Shown here in pieces: positions 28,936-37,296 of a stretch of 64,000 nt of DNA (positions within the stretch are counted from its first letter, which is position 1; each line of letters begins with the position of its first letter). The notes below the pieces were generated by a model. The model searched no databases, was not told where the DNA came from, and worked only from the letters and a program-made list of their open reading frames with translations. Source of the stretch: Candidatus Villigracilis saccharophilus (GTDB lineage: Bacteria; Chloroflexota; Anaerolineae; Anaerolineales; Villigracilaceae); NCBI GenBank assembly GCA_016709305.1, contig JADJNA010000023.1, positions 1 to 64,000 on the forward strand, written 5' to 3'. Both the position numbers and the translations under genes were made by a program.

Positions 28936-30735
28936 ATGACTGACCATATCCGTAACTTCTGTATCATCGCCCATGTTGACCATGGCAAATCCACGCTTGC
29001 AGACCGCCTGCTTCAATTAACAGGCGCCATCTCTGAGCGCGACATGACCGAGCAGGCGCTCGACAGCATGGACCTCGAACGCGAAAAAGGCGTCACCATC
29101 AAGTCCTCCGCTGTCCGCATGTTTTACACATCACAAGCCAATCAACGCTATGAGATGAACCTGATCGACACGCCCGGACATGTGGACTTCGGCTACGAAG
29201 TCAGCCGCGCGCTCAAAGCCTGTGAAGGCGCGATCCTTGTGGTGGATGCGACTCAGGGTATCGAAGCCCAGACTCTCGCGAATCTCTATCAGGCGCTCGA
29301 CGCTGATCTGACGATTGTTCCTGTAATCAACAAAATTGATCTTCCCTCTGCGCGTCCCGACGAAGTGGCTGAAGATGTAGGCTCCCTGCTTGGGGTTGAC
29401 CCTGATTCTGTTCTGAGGGTCTCAGCCAAAGAGGGAATCAACATTGAGAACATCCTCGAAGCGGTCGTTCAACGTATCCCGCCACCCAAGGATGTGGATG
29501 ATAAACCTGTTCGCGCGTTGATCTTTGATGCGCATTATGATTCATACAAAGGCGTGATCGCGTATGTGCGTATCGTGGAAGGCAAGATCAAATCCACCGA
29601 TGTGCTGCGCATGTTGGCTACCAAATTGGATCTGCGCCCGGTTGAGATCGGTATCTTTGTGCCGAAAATGCAGCCCGTGGATATGCTCGGCTCTGGGGAA
29701 GTAGGTTACATTGCCACGGGATTCAAGACCGTGCACGAATGCCGCGTAGGTGATACGATCACGCTCGCGTCCGCGCCTGCCGAAGAACCTTTGCCTGGGT
29801 ACCACGTTCCCAAGCCGATGGTCTTCGCGGGCATCTATCCTGTTGAAGCGGATGATTACACCACCCTGCGCGAGTCGCTTGATAAACTGCAACTCAACGA
29901 CGCTTCACTGACATTCCAGCCTGAAACTTCACAGGCGTTGGGTTTTGGTTTTCGCGCCGGATTTCTCGGCTTGTTCCACATGGAGATTATTCAGGAACGA
30001 ATTGAACGCGAATATGACCTGAATGTTTTATTCACCGCGCCTTCCGTGGAATATGAAGTCTTGATGATCGGCGATAAAGTCATTACCGTTGACTCGCCTG
30101 CCGAATTACCCGACCCCAGCAAGATCGTCGAAGTGCGCGAACCGTGGATGAATATTGAGATCATCACGCCAACCGATTATTATGGTCCCATCATGGATCT
30201 GGTCACAAAGCGCCGCGGCATCTTCAAGCAGCAGGAATATCCCGCGCCGCATCGCGTGCAATTGGATTTTGAAATTCCGCTCTCCGAGATCATTATTGAC
30301 TTCTTTGATTCGTTGAAGTCACGCACCAAAGGCTACGCCTCGCTCGATTATCAATTCCTCGAATATCGCGCCGACAAATTACAGAAGCTGGAAATCCTGG
30401 TCAACGGCGAACCGGTCGATGCGCTGGCGGCCATTGTCCATGAGAAGGATGCTTTCCATAAGGGACAGCGTCTCATCACCAAGCTCAAGGATCTCATTCC
30501 ACGTCAGTTATTTGATGTCGCCGTGCAAGCTTCTTCGGGCGGACGCATCATCTCGCGTGCGAATGTCAAAGCCACGCGCAAGGATGTGCTTGCAAAATGC
30601 TATGGCGGCGATATTTCGCGTAAAAAGAAATTGCTCGAGAAACAGAAGAAGGGCAAGAAGCGCATGAAGATGGTCGGCAGTGTGGAGATCCCACAGGATG
30701 CGTTCATGGCCGTCTTGAAATTGGATGATGATTAA
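28936..30735 (+). CDS. typA: translational GTPase TypA/BipA
   Basis: 599 aa, the normal length. G1 AHVDHGKSTL at about residues 10-19, G2 region REKGVTIKSS, G3 DTPGHVDFG, G4 NKIDLP, G5 SAKEG. EF-G-like domains III and V and the TypA-specific C-terminal domain (LAKCYGGDISRKKKLLEKQK) follow. It binds 70S ribosomes and supports 50S assembly and growth under stress or cold. It is the first gene of a plus-strand stretch and is separated from the flippase gene by a short repeat. Confidence 0.96.
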   Translation: MTDHIRNFCIIAHVDHGKSTLADRLLQLTGAISERDMTEQALDSMDLEREKGVTIKSSAVRMFYTSQANQRYEMNLIDTPGHVDFGYEVSRALKACEGAILVVDATQGIEAQTLANLYQALDADLTIVPVINKIDLPSARPDEVAEDVGSLLGVDPDSVLRVSAKEGINIENILEAVVQRIPPPKDVDDKPVRALIFDAHYDSYKGVIAYVRIVEGKIKSTDVLRMLATKLDLRPVEIGIFVPKMQPVDMLGSGEVGYIATGFKTVHECRVGDTITLASAPAEEPLPGYHVPKPMVFAGIYPVEADDYTTLRESLDKLQLNDASLTFQPETSQALGFGFRAGFLGLFHMEIIQERIEREYDLNVLFTAPSVEYEVLMIGDKVITVDSPAELPDPSKIVEVREPWMNIEIITPTDYYGPIMDLVTKRRGIFKQQEYPAPHRVQLDFEIPLSEIIIDFFDSLKSRTKGYASLDYQFLEYRADKLQKLEILVNGEPVDALAAIVHEKDAFHKGQRLITKLKDLIPRQLFDVAVQASSGGRIISRANVKATRKDVLAKCYGGDISRKKKLLEKQKKGKKRMKMVGSVEIPQDAFMAVLKLDDD

Positions 30736-30740
30736 TTTTA

Positions 30741-30779
30741 TGGGGGTGGGACGTGCGCAGCCCTGCCCCTACAATTCCA
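30741..30779. repeat. half-copy of the GTAGGGGC dispersed repeat
   Basis: GGGGGTGGGACGTGCGCAGC followed by CCTGCCCCTACAA matches the right half of the element at 11243-11310. It fills the gap between typA and the next gene. Confidence 0.45.
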
Positions 30780-30780
30780 T

Positions 30781-31716
30781 GTGGTAAATAAAACAGTGAA
30801 AGATATAAAACGCTTGATCCCCGGCGCGCTCATCAGCATCGCTCTGATTGCCGCCATTTTATATTTCGTTGATTTCGGCACATTATGGAATGCGATCCGT
30901 ACCGCCAATTATCCGCTTCTCGCAGGTTCTGCAGCCTTATCCTTTTTGTGGATGATTATCCGCGCAAAGGTTTGGCAGACTTTACTGCGTGACAAACCGA
31001 AATACATGGATGTTCTTTTTTCCGCGAGCGAAGGATATTTGCTTAACAACTTTTTACCCTTCCGCCTCGGCGAACTGGGACGTGCCTTTCTTCTCAGCCG
31101 AAAATCGGGGATGGCTTTCAGTGAAATATTACCCACCATCATTATTGAACGTGTCGTAGATCTGGCTTTCTCCGCCGCGATCCTGCTGGCGGCATTGCCG
31201 TTTGTGGTCGGCGCGCAAGGCTCGGAACGGATCGGCTACATTGTTGGCGGCATTGTCGTGTTAGGATTGGTCATGATGTACGCGCTGGCGCGCAATAATA
31301 AATGGGCGCTGGATTTATTCCATAAACTCAGCGTGCGCTGGCCGTCCCTGCAAAAATTCGGCGGTGGTTTCCTCGAGTCCTTCTTTCAGGGACTCGGCGC
31401 TCTTACGGACGGCTGGCTTTTCCTGCGATTCCTGTTCTGGATGACGCTGGATTGGATTATTGCGCTGGTCGCTTATTATTTGATCATCCTCGCATTTTTC
31501 CCAATCGCCCAACCGGTATGGACTCTCTTTGTGCTTGGCGCTGCAGCCTTTGGCGGAGCGATCCCTGCTCTGCCGGGCGGGGTTGGCACCTTTGAAGGAG
31601 CAGTCAGCGCCGCTTTGGTCTTGTTCACAGGTGATCAATCGACGGCGCTTGCGGCGGCCTTGACCATGCGTTTGTATAATTATCTCAATAGCGGCATCCT
31701 GGCGGCATCGGTCTGA
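30781..31716 (+). CDS. lysylphosphatidylglycerol synthase TM region / UPF0104 flippase-like protein, frameshifted near its end
   Basis: Eight or so hydrophobic helices. The family motifs are present: EGYLLNNFLPFRLGELGRA, TIIIERVVDL and ALPGGVGTFEGAVSAALVLF (residues about 260-280). The family includes AglD-like and MprF-like lipid flippases. As read it stops at 31716 (311 aa), but one missing base near 31700-31707 hides the true tail: in the next frame IGLMREGQTLSGVYQQIL continues to a TAA at 31784, matching the family ending. The start is taken as GTG 30781; no good ribosome binding site is visible, because the repeat occupies that position. Substrate unknown; the neighbouring epimerase suggests glycolipids. 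Confidence 0.78.
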   Translation: MVNKTVKDIKRLIPGALISIALIAAILYFVDFGTLWNAIRTANYPLLAGSAALSFLWMIIRAKVWQTLLRDKPKYMDVLFSASEGYLLNNFLPFRLGELGRAFLLSRKSGMAFSEILPTIIIERVVDLAFSAAILLAALPFVVGAQGSERIGYIVGGIVVLGLVMMYALARNNKWALDLFHKLSVRWPSLQKFGGGFLESFFQGLGALTDGWLFLRFLFWMTLDWIIALVAYYLIILAFFPIAQPVWTLFVLGAAAFGGAIPALPGGVGTFEGAVSAALVLFTGDQSTALAAALTMRLYNYLNSGILAASV

Positions 31717-31794
31717 TGCGCGAAGGCCAGACTCTTTCAGGTGTGTATCAACAGATCTTGAATTTTAGAAAAAAAGAAGAATAAATAACAATGT

Positions 31795-31886
31795 TGTTGC
31801 GAGGAGCGGAGCGACGAAGCAACCTCCGTAATTGAGTGAGTAGGAGATTGCTTCAAGCGAAGTGCAGGTGCGCCCTCGCAATGACA
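31795..31886. repeat. dispersed 'TTGCGAGG...CCTCGCAATGAC' element
   Basis: It begins TTGTTGCGAGGAGCGGAGCG and ends CCCTCGCAATGACA, with an internal GAAGCAACCTCC / GGAGATTGCTTC inverted pair. A related copy lies at 40078-40191. It looks like a non-coding miniature repeat; an in-frame extension of the next gene into it (from 31836) is not real protein. Confidence 0.65.
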
Positions 31887-31898
31887 TGTGGAGACGAT

Positions 31899-32924
31899 AT
31901 GTCAAAGAATTATTTGATCACCGGCGGCGCCGGGTTTATCGGTTCAAATTACGTACACCGCCTGTTGAAACGCGGCGAGAAAGTGACCATCTACGATAAT
32001 TTTGCGCGCGCGGGCGCTCCCCGCAACCTCGATTGGTTGAAGCAGGAATTTGGCGAGAATGCGTTCGATGTCATTGTCGGAGATGTGCGCGAAGCGGATA
32101 GGATTGCTGAATCAGCCAAAGGCGCGGATGTGATCGTGCATCTGGCGGGCCAGGTTGCAGTGACGACATCTGTGGTCAATCCCAGGGATGATTTTGAATC
32201 CAACGCGTTCGGCACGTTCAATGTGTTGGAAGCAGCGCGCCTTTCTGGAAGTGATCCGATCTTTATTTACGCTTCCACCAATAAAGTGTATGGCGGCATG
32301 GAAGATGTGGAACTGTTCGAAGAAGCCACACACTGGCGTTACAAGGATCTGTTGAAGGGCTGTCCCGAGACTCAGCCGCTGGATTTTCATTCTCCGTATG
32401 GCTGTTCAAAAGGCACCGGCGATCAATATGTGCGCGATTATGCGAGAATGTACGGTCTACGGTCCGTAGTCCTCCGCCAAAGCTGCATTTATGGCCCGCG
32501 CCAATTTGGGATTGAAGATCAGGGCTGGGTGGCGTGGTTCATCATTGCCGCGGTGATGCGGCGCAATATCACCATCTATGGCGATGGGAAACAGGTGCGC
32601 GACATCCTGTATGTGGACGATCTGTTGAATGCCTATGACCTCGCCGTTGAGAAAATAGATGTCTCTGCCGGGCAGGTCTATAACATGGGCGGCGGACCGC
32701 AGAACGTGATGTCGATCTGGGCGGAGTTTGGCCCCAAGCTGGAACGTTTGATTGGCGAATCCATTGAGGTGGCGCGCGGCGATTGGCGGCCCGGCGATCA
32801 GCGTGTCTTCTACGCTGATATTTCAAAAGCCGAAAAAGAATTAAGCTGGAGGCCAAATATCAATGTGGAAGAAGGCGTGCAAAAACTGTTCGAGTGGGTG
32901 AAGGAAAACCGGAAATTGTTTTAG
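31899..32924 (+). CDS. NAD-dependent epimerase/dehydratase, CDP-paratose 2-epimerase-like
   Basis: 341 aa from ATG 31899, preceded by GGAG at 5 bases. Extended SDR fold: the NAD-binding ITGGAGFIGSN lies at about residues 7-17. VHLAGQVAVTTSVVNPRDDF and YASTNKVYGGMEDVEL follow, then the catalytic Tyr-x3-Lys in SPYGCSKGTGDQY, RQSCIYGPRQFG and IYGDGKQVRDILYVDDL. The TNKVYG and RQSCIYG features point to the tyvelose/CDP-paratose 2-epimerase branch rather than GalE. It makes or converts a nucleotide-sugar for surface glycans. A strong terminator follows. Confidence 0.85.
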   Translation: MSKNYLITGGAGFIGSNYVHRLLKRGEKVTIYDNFARAGAPRNLDWLKQEFGENAFDVIVGDVREADRIAESAKGADVIVHLAGQVAVTTSVVNPRDDFESNAFGTFNVLEAARLSGSDPIFIYASTNKVYGGMEDVELFEEATHWRYKDLLKGCPETQPLDFHSPYGCSKGTGDQYVRDYARMYGLRSVVLRQSCIYGPRQFGIEDQGWVAWFIIAAVMRRNITIYGDGKQVRDILYVDDLLNAYDLAVEKIDVSAGQVYNMGGGPQNVMSIWAEFGPKLERLIGESIEVARGDWRPGDQRVFYADISKAEKELSWRPNINVEEGVQKLFEWVKENRKLF

Positions 32925-32927
32925 CGC

Positions 32928-32961
32928 AAAAGAACCGCCATGAATTCATGACGGTTCTTTT
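32928..32961 (+). terminator. intrinsic terminator after the epimerase
   Basis: AAAAGAACCGCCATGAATTC is an almost perfect palindrome with TCATGACGGTTCTTTT; it ends in a T run 4 bases after the stop. Confidence 0.85.
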
Positions 32962-33070
32962 GATTCTATTGTCCCCTGTTTTAAGAATATCTTGTATTCG
33001 CATTTGCTCCATAAGCCATATTCTGTGGTTAAATTGCAGAGGAAAAAAAACCGCATACGATTGGTGAAAA

Positions 33071-34345
33071 ATGCTTATCCATTCAGCCTCACAGCTTCTT
33101 ACCCTTGCCGGCGGTCCGCAGCGCGGACATGCCCTCGGCACGCTTGGCCTCATCGAGAACGGCGCGGTTGTTGTCCGCGATGAAAAGATCATTGCGGTCG
33201 GCACAACAGACGAACTCAGGAACGCCTATCCCGATGAACCGACTCTGGATGCGGGCAAATGCGTCCTCATGCCCGGCTTTGTAGACCCGCACACCCACCT
33301 GATTTGGGCAGGCGACCGTGCCAACGAATTCGAGATGAAAATGGGCGGCATGGCGTATCTCGATATTCTCGCGGCAGGCGGCGGCATTATTTCAACTGTA
33401 AAAGCCACACGCACCGCCAGCATGGAAATGCTCATCGCGCAGACCCGTCCGCGCCTTCTGCGCATGTTCTCACATGGCACAACCACCGCCGAAGCCAAGA
33501 CCGGGTATGGCTTGCAAACCTCCACGGAACTGCGACTGCTCAAAGCCCTGCTCACACTCGATGATGAAAGTCCGCTGGACCTCGCCATCACTTTCCTTGG
33601 CGCGCACGCCATCGCCCCGGAATATAAAGGCAATCCGCAGGGCTATACTGACGAAGTCACGAACACCATGCTGCCCATGTTAAAAGAATGGTGGGAGACT
33701 CATGCTCCGCGGCTGTCGCTGCCTTTTGTGGATGTTTTCTGTGAAACAGGCGCATTCAGTCTTGAACAGTCGCGTCAAGTCTTGACCAGGGCTGGGTCGC
33801 TGGGATTCCCGCTCAAGATCCACGCTGATGAATTTGACAACCTCGGCGGCGCATCTCTCGCGGCAGAGTTGGGCGCAGTATCTGCAGATCATCTGGTGTG
33901 TACCTCTGATGCAGACATTGCTGCTTTGGGCAGATCGGACACAGTTGCGGTATCTCTGCCATGCACGCCATTCGGGCTCGCAGAAAAAGATTACACCCCT
34001 GCACGTAAACTCATAGAAGCGGACGCGTTGTTCGCTCTCGCCACAGACTGCAACCCGGGAACGACATGGAACGAGTCGATGCAGTTTGTGATCGCGCTGG
34101 CCTGCCGCGCAATGAAGTTGACGCCCGCTCAAGCCATCGCTGCCTCAACGATTAATTCCGCACACGCAATTCGCAGGTCAGATTCGATCGGTTCCATTGA
34201 AGTTGGAAAACAGGCAGACATGCTCATCCTGTCTGTGTCAGACTATCGTCAGCTTGGCTATCGGTATGGTACAAATCTAGTCAAACAAGTCATCAAACGC
34301 GGACGTGTATATTCGGTGGATATCGGGTATTACCGAGCCGCGTAA
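33071..34345 (+). CDS. hutI: imidazolonepropionase
   Basis: Opens the ring of imidazolone-5-propionate to N-formimino-L-glutamate in histidine degradation. 424 aa amidohydrolase: metal ligands FVDPHTHLIWAGDR at about residues 71-84, substrate loop AKTGYGLQT, LKIHADEFDN (third His), ADHLVC and ATDCNPGTTW (Asp). All catalytic positions look intact. No hutU or hutH lies in the window. It is followed after 18 bases by the arginase-family gene, whose product could act on the formiminoglutamate if it were a formimidoylglutamase. Confidence 0.93.
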   Translation: MLIHSASQLLTLAGGPQRGHALGTLGLIENGAVVVRDEKIIAVGTTDELRNAYPDEPTLDAGKCVLMPGFVDPHTHLIWAGDRANEFEMKMGGMAYLDILAAGGGIISTVKATRTASMEMLIAQTRPRLLRMFSHGTTTAEAKTGYGLQTSTELRLLKALLTLDDESPLDLAITFLGAHAIAPEYKGNPQGYTDEVTNTMLPMLKEWWETHAPRLSLPFVDVFCETGAFSLEQSRQVLTRAGSLGFPLKIHADEFDNLGGASLAAELGAVSADHLVCTSDADIAALGRSDTVAVSLPCTPFGLAEKDYTPARKLIEADALFALATDCNPGTTWNESMQFVIALACRAMKLTPAQAIAASTINSAHAIRRSDSIGSIEVGKQADMLILSVSDYRQLGYRYGTNLVKQVIKRGRVYSVDIGYYRAA

Positions 34346-34363
34346 TTAATTACTGGAGAAAAT

Positions 34364-35263
34364 ATGCAAATTGATATTATCGGTGTTCCGATCGATCTTG
34401 GCGCAGACCGCCGCGGCGTGGATATGGGACCCAGCGCGATCCGTTATTCACATTTACAAAAAAAACTGGAAGAGCTTGGCTACGATGTGCATGATGAAGG
34501 CAATGTGGAAGTCCCGATTGCTGAAATGTGCAAGATCACAAATCCAAATCTAAAATATATTGATTGCATTGTTCCCGTGTCGCGACGCATAGCAGGCGCG
34601 GTGGCCACATCCACGCAAGCCAAACATTTTCCGCTTGTATTGGGTGGAGACCACAGCCTGTCCATTGGTTCTGTGCGCGGCGCAGCGCGCAATAAAAAGA
34701 TCGGCGTCATTTGGATCGATGCCCACGCGGATTTTAATACCGCTGAAACCACGCCTTCTGGCAACATTCACGGCATGTCGCTGGCAATCCTTGCGGGTCT
34801 TGGAGACAAAAGTCTTGTACAACTCTGGGATGAGTCAACTCCCGTGATCGATCCATCGAAGATCGCCATCATCGGCGCGCGTGATCTCGACTCTGGTGAA
34901 AAGGTCAACTTGAGCAATGCTGGCGCGATGGTGATGGGCATGGAACAGATCGACCGCTACGGGATGGTCACGGTTCTTGAACGAGCGATTGAGCGTGTCA
35001 GCCGCGATGTGGATGGCATTTATCTTTCCCTTGACCTGGATGCGCTTGACCCTGAGCACGCGCCCGGTGTGGGGACTCCTGTCCCGGCGGGACTCTCGCA
35101 GCGTGAGACTCATCTCGCGTGTGAGTTGATCGCCGAAACAGGAATGCTGGTCGGGATGGACCTCGTCGAAGTTAATCCGATCCTGGACGGACAAAACAGA
35201 ACCGCTGCGCTCGCTGTCGAGTTTGCGCTGTCCGCGCTTGGCCGCCGCATCTGGGGCGGATAA
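34364..35263 (+). CDS. rocF: arginase (ureohydrolase family)
   Basis: 299 aa, ATG preceded by ACTGGAGAAAAT. The binuclear manganese ligands are complete: LGGDHS with H97, WIDAHADFNT with D119, H121 and D123, and SLDLDALDP with D224 and D226. The opening VPIDLGADRRGVDMGPSAIR is characteristic of arginase, which cleaves arginine to ornithine and urea. Its place directly behind hutI makes formimidoylglutamase (HutG, same fold) a real alternative; the N-terminal signature favours arginase. Operon with hutI and the phosphatase gene (2-base gap). Confidence 0.85.
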   Translation: MQIDIIGVPIDLGADRRGVDMGPSAIRYSHLQKKLEELGYDVHDEGNVEVPIAEMCKITNPNLKYIDCIVPVSRRIAGAVATSTQAKHFPLVLGGDHSLSIGSVRGAARNKKIGVIWIDAHADFNTAETTPSGNIHGMSLAILAGLGDKSLVQLWDESTPVIDPSKIAIIGARDLDSGEKVNLSNAGAMVMGMEQIDRYGMVTVLERAIERVSRDVDGIYLSLDLDALDPEHAPGVGTPVPAGLSQRETHLACELIAETGMLVGMDLVEVNPILDGQNRTAALAVEFALSALGRRIWGG

Positions 35264-35265
35264 TC

Positions 35266-36036
35266 ATGAAACCAACACTTTCCGATATTGAACAACTCGC
35301 GCGCGGCGCAGGTGCGATCCTGCGTGATGGTTATAACAAGGAGCATCAGGTCAGCTACAAAGGCGTGATCGATCTTGTCACAGAAATAGACCATGCCTCG
35401 GAATCATTTTTGATCAAAGAAATTCAGTCACGTTTTCCAGACAGCCATATCGTTGCCGAAGAAAGCGGTGAAACGCAAGGAAGCAATGAGGGCATCTGGT
35501 ACATTGATCCGCTGGACGGGACCGTGAACTATGCACATCACATTCCCCTGTTCTGTGTATCCATCGCATTTGCGTATGATGGCAACGTAAAACTCGGCGC
35601 AGTCTATGATCCACTGCGCGATGAAATGTTCACTGCCGAACGCGGCAAAGGCGCATTCCTGAACGGCAAGCCGATCCACGCATCCGCCGCAACTGAACTG
35701 CAAAAAAGTTTACTGGTAACAGGCTTTCCATATGATACATGGAATACCGAAAAGGATAATTTCAAGAATTTTGAGAAACTCGCCAAGACGACTCAGGGGG
35801 TACGCAGACTCGGTTCCGCCGCACTGGACGGCTGCTATGTCGCCGCGGGCCGCTTCGACGGCTTTTGGGAGTTGACCCTCAAACCCTGGGACATCGCTGC
35901 TGCAGGACTCATCGCCGAAGAAAGCGGTGCCCACGTCACTGCGACGGATGGAAAACCGGATTACATATCTTCTCCCCAATCCATTCTTGCTGCGGCGCCC
36001 GGGGTCTATGAAAAATTGTTGGAGCAATTGAATTGA
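35266..36036 (+). CDS. suhB: inositol monophosphatase family protein
   Basis: 256 aa, starting 2 bases after the arginase stop. The Li-sensitive Mg2+ phosphatase motifs are present: VAEESGE (metal Glu, about residue 65), WYIDPLDGTVNYAH (about 82-95), and near the C-terminus LKPWDIAAAGLIAEESGA. It removes phosphate from inositol monophosphate or related sugar phosphates; SuhB-like members may also bind RNA polymerase. Specificity for inositol-1-P, histidinol-P or other substrates cannot be told. Terminator 1 base downstream. Confidence 0.9.
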   Translation: MKPTLSDIEQLARGAGAILRDGYNKEHQVSYKGVIDLVTEIDHASESFLIKEIQSRFPDSHIVAEESGETQGSNEGIWYIDPLDGTVNYAHHIPLFCVSIAFAYDGNVKLGAVYDPLRDEMFTAERGKGAFLNGKPIHASAATELQKSLLVTGFPYDTWNTEKDNFKNFEKLAKTTQGVRRLGSAALDGCYVAAGRFDGFWELTLKPWDIAAAGLIAEESGAHVTATDGKPDYISSPQSILAAAPGVYEKLLEQLN

Positions 36037-36069
36037 CAAAAAAGGACAGGCCAAAACCTGTCCTTTTTG
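36037..36069 (+). terminator. intrinsic terminator of the hutI-arginase-suhB unit
   Basis: AAAAAAGGACAGG pairs with CCTGTCCTTTTT around CCAAAA, directly after the stop codon. Confidence 0.85.
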
Positions 36070-36084
36070 ATGTGTATAACTGTA

Positions 36085-36182
36085 GGCCCGGCAGGAAAGC
36101 GTTTTTAGGTTCTAATCCTGCTCGGCTCTGATTTTAGCTTATTTTTTAGTGCAATTCCGAAACTATCCTCGGGTAGTTTTTT
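36085..36182 (+). other. structured non-coding stretch ending in a terminator
   Basis: CCGGCAGGA pairs with TCCTGC(T)CGG to give a long stem (36090-36124), and GGTTCTAATCC inside it resembles a tRNA T-loop. AAACTATCC-TC-GGGTAGTTT followed by eight Ts (about 36154-36180) is a good terminator. Together they could be a small RNA transcribed on the plus strand. The rest of 36183-36435 shows no convincing gene; a minus-strand fragment reading FLNTMRERLGGTPPFERI (about 36235-36290) has natural-looking composition but no start or family I recognise. Confidence 0.3.
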
Positions 36183-36435
36183 TTGTGCTCTTCCGAAAAA
36201 TCGCCGAAGGCCAAGGATCACGCTGCGCGTGCGATCCTCTCAAAGGGTGGCGTTCCGCCCAACCGCTCGCGCATTGTGTTCAGAAAATGCTGAGGTATTC
36301 CCTGTATACATAGGGGAAGCGAAGTGCCCCCTTAGCGCCGACCAACGGGAGGCACAATTTTTCCAAACACAGCCAGCCCTGCCAATCATCGGCAGGGCTG
36401 GTCTTCGCTCTGTATTGGTCTATGGTTCGCAAGCG

Positions 36436-36603
36436 TCAATGGTCCGGCTGGCGCACTTGATAATTCTTTTGTCCCGACTCTTTGATCTGCTCGGGGCTGG
36501 ACCAGTGCGCGAGATAATTCGGGGCGTTGGTCTCGATCTCAAAATTCTCGCACACGATAAAAGCATGTGGCCGCTTCGTGGATCTATGCGGACGTTCCAG
36601 CAT
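36436..36603 (-). CDS. small hypothetical protein (55 aa)
   Basis: A short frame opened by ATG and preceded by an in-frame stop. It reads through RPHAFIVCENFEIETNAPNY and ends SGQKNYQVRQPDH. Composition is protein-like (acidic patches, Trp, Tyr) and unlike random frames nearby. There is no good ribosome binding site. It lies 48 bases downstream of the HNH gene on the same strand, so it may be its partner, or a fragment of a larger lost gene. Family unknown. Confidence 0.35.
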   Translation of the reverse strand: MLERPHRSTKRPHAFIVCENFEIETNAPNYLAHWSSPEQIKESGQKNYQVRQPDH

Positions 36604-36651
36604 TGGTACGCGATATCATGTCCGTGACAATCAGAGATTAACGCCCGAACC

Positions 36652-37025
36652 CTACATCCTTGAGCGAAACCAGCCTCTATCTTGAGTTGTCAACCTTCTA
36701 TGACAATTTGCGCAAAGAACCGTACACTTATTTATTTCCTCTTGAATTCTCCTTACAGACCAGCCCCCTGAAATAAGTCTGGTGATTTCTTTGTCTTTAT
36801 TTCCGATATGGTGAAACTCCAAAACGCGGGGATCAGACTCACCGCAAGTCTGGCAGGGGTGAGTGAGAAGATACTGATATACAAATTCTCTGGCAACTTC
36901 ACGGGCGGCTCCAGTTCCTTCTTTTACTTTTTGTATTTGTTCCTAACTCCGAGGGTTTTATAACGCCAATTAAATTCTTCTTCATTCTTATACAAACCAC
37001 AGTGATTGCATTTAATATCAGTCAT
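36652..37025 (-). pseudogene. small HNH endonuclease, one frameshift
   Basis: From ATG 37025 (GGAGAAAACC before it) the minus strand reads MTDIKCNHCGLYKNEEEF, then breaks at a five-T run at 36928-36932. With one more base it continues GAAREVAREFVYQYLLTH, CQTCGESDPRVLEFHHIG and CTVLCANCHRRLTT to a stop at 36652, about 124 aa in all. The two CxxC pairs, the HH of the active site and the final CxNCH are the signature of stand-alone phage or intron-type HNH nucleases. It nicks or cuts DNA; target unknown. It lies in the tRNA-flanked patch. Confidence 0.7.
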
Positions 37026-37150
37026 GGTTTTCTCCAATTGGTGTACTGAAGGTGTAGTATCTAAAAGAGGGAATGTGATTTTAAAATCGAAAGACCTAGG
37101 CTTTTTTAAACCTAAGTCTTTCGATCCAACAAAAATGCCTATTTTGAGAG

Positions 37151-37223
37151 TGGGTCCAGCAGGATTCGAACCTGCGACCAAGGAATTATGAGTTCCCTGC
37201 GCTAACCACTGCGCCATGGGCCC
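37151..37223 (-). tRNA. tRNA-Met (CAU anticodon)
   Basis: On the minus strand GGGCCCATGGCGCAGTGG begins a full cloverleaf. The anticodon loop is CTCATAA (anticodon CAT), the T arm is GCAGG-TTCGAAT-CCTGC, and the acceptor 3' strand is TGGACCC with discriminator A. One acceptor mismatch (C4-A) is present. CCA is not encoded. An elongator Met tRNA is likely; a tRNA-Ile with lysidine (CAU) cannot be excluded. Confidence 0.88.
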
Positions 37224-37296
37224 GAGTATAACTGCGCAATTATAGTCAATTTTTCTCTTTGTGTGTAATTTGTTCCTTGTGCAGCTCTCAAACATT

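Noticed and set aside
36085..36135. A tRNA gene after the suhB terminator
   Set aside because: A T-loop-like GGTTCTAATCC is present, but acceptor, D and anticodon arms cannot be formed.
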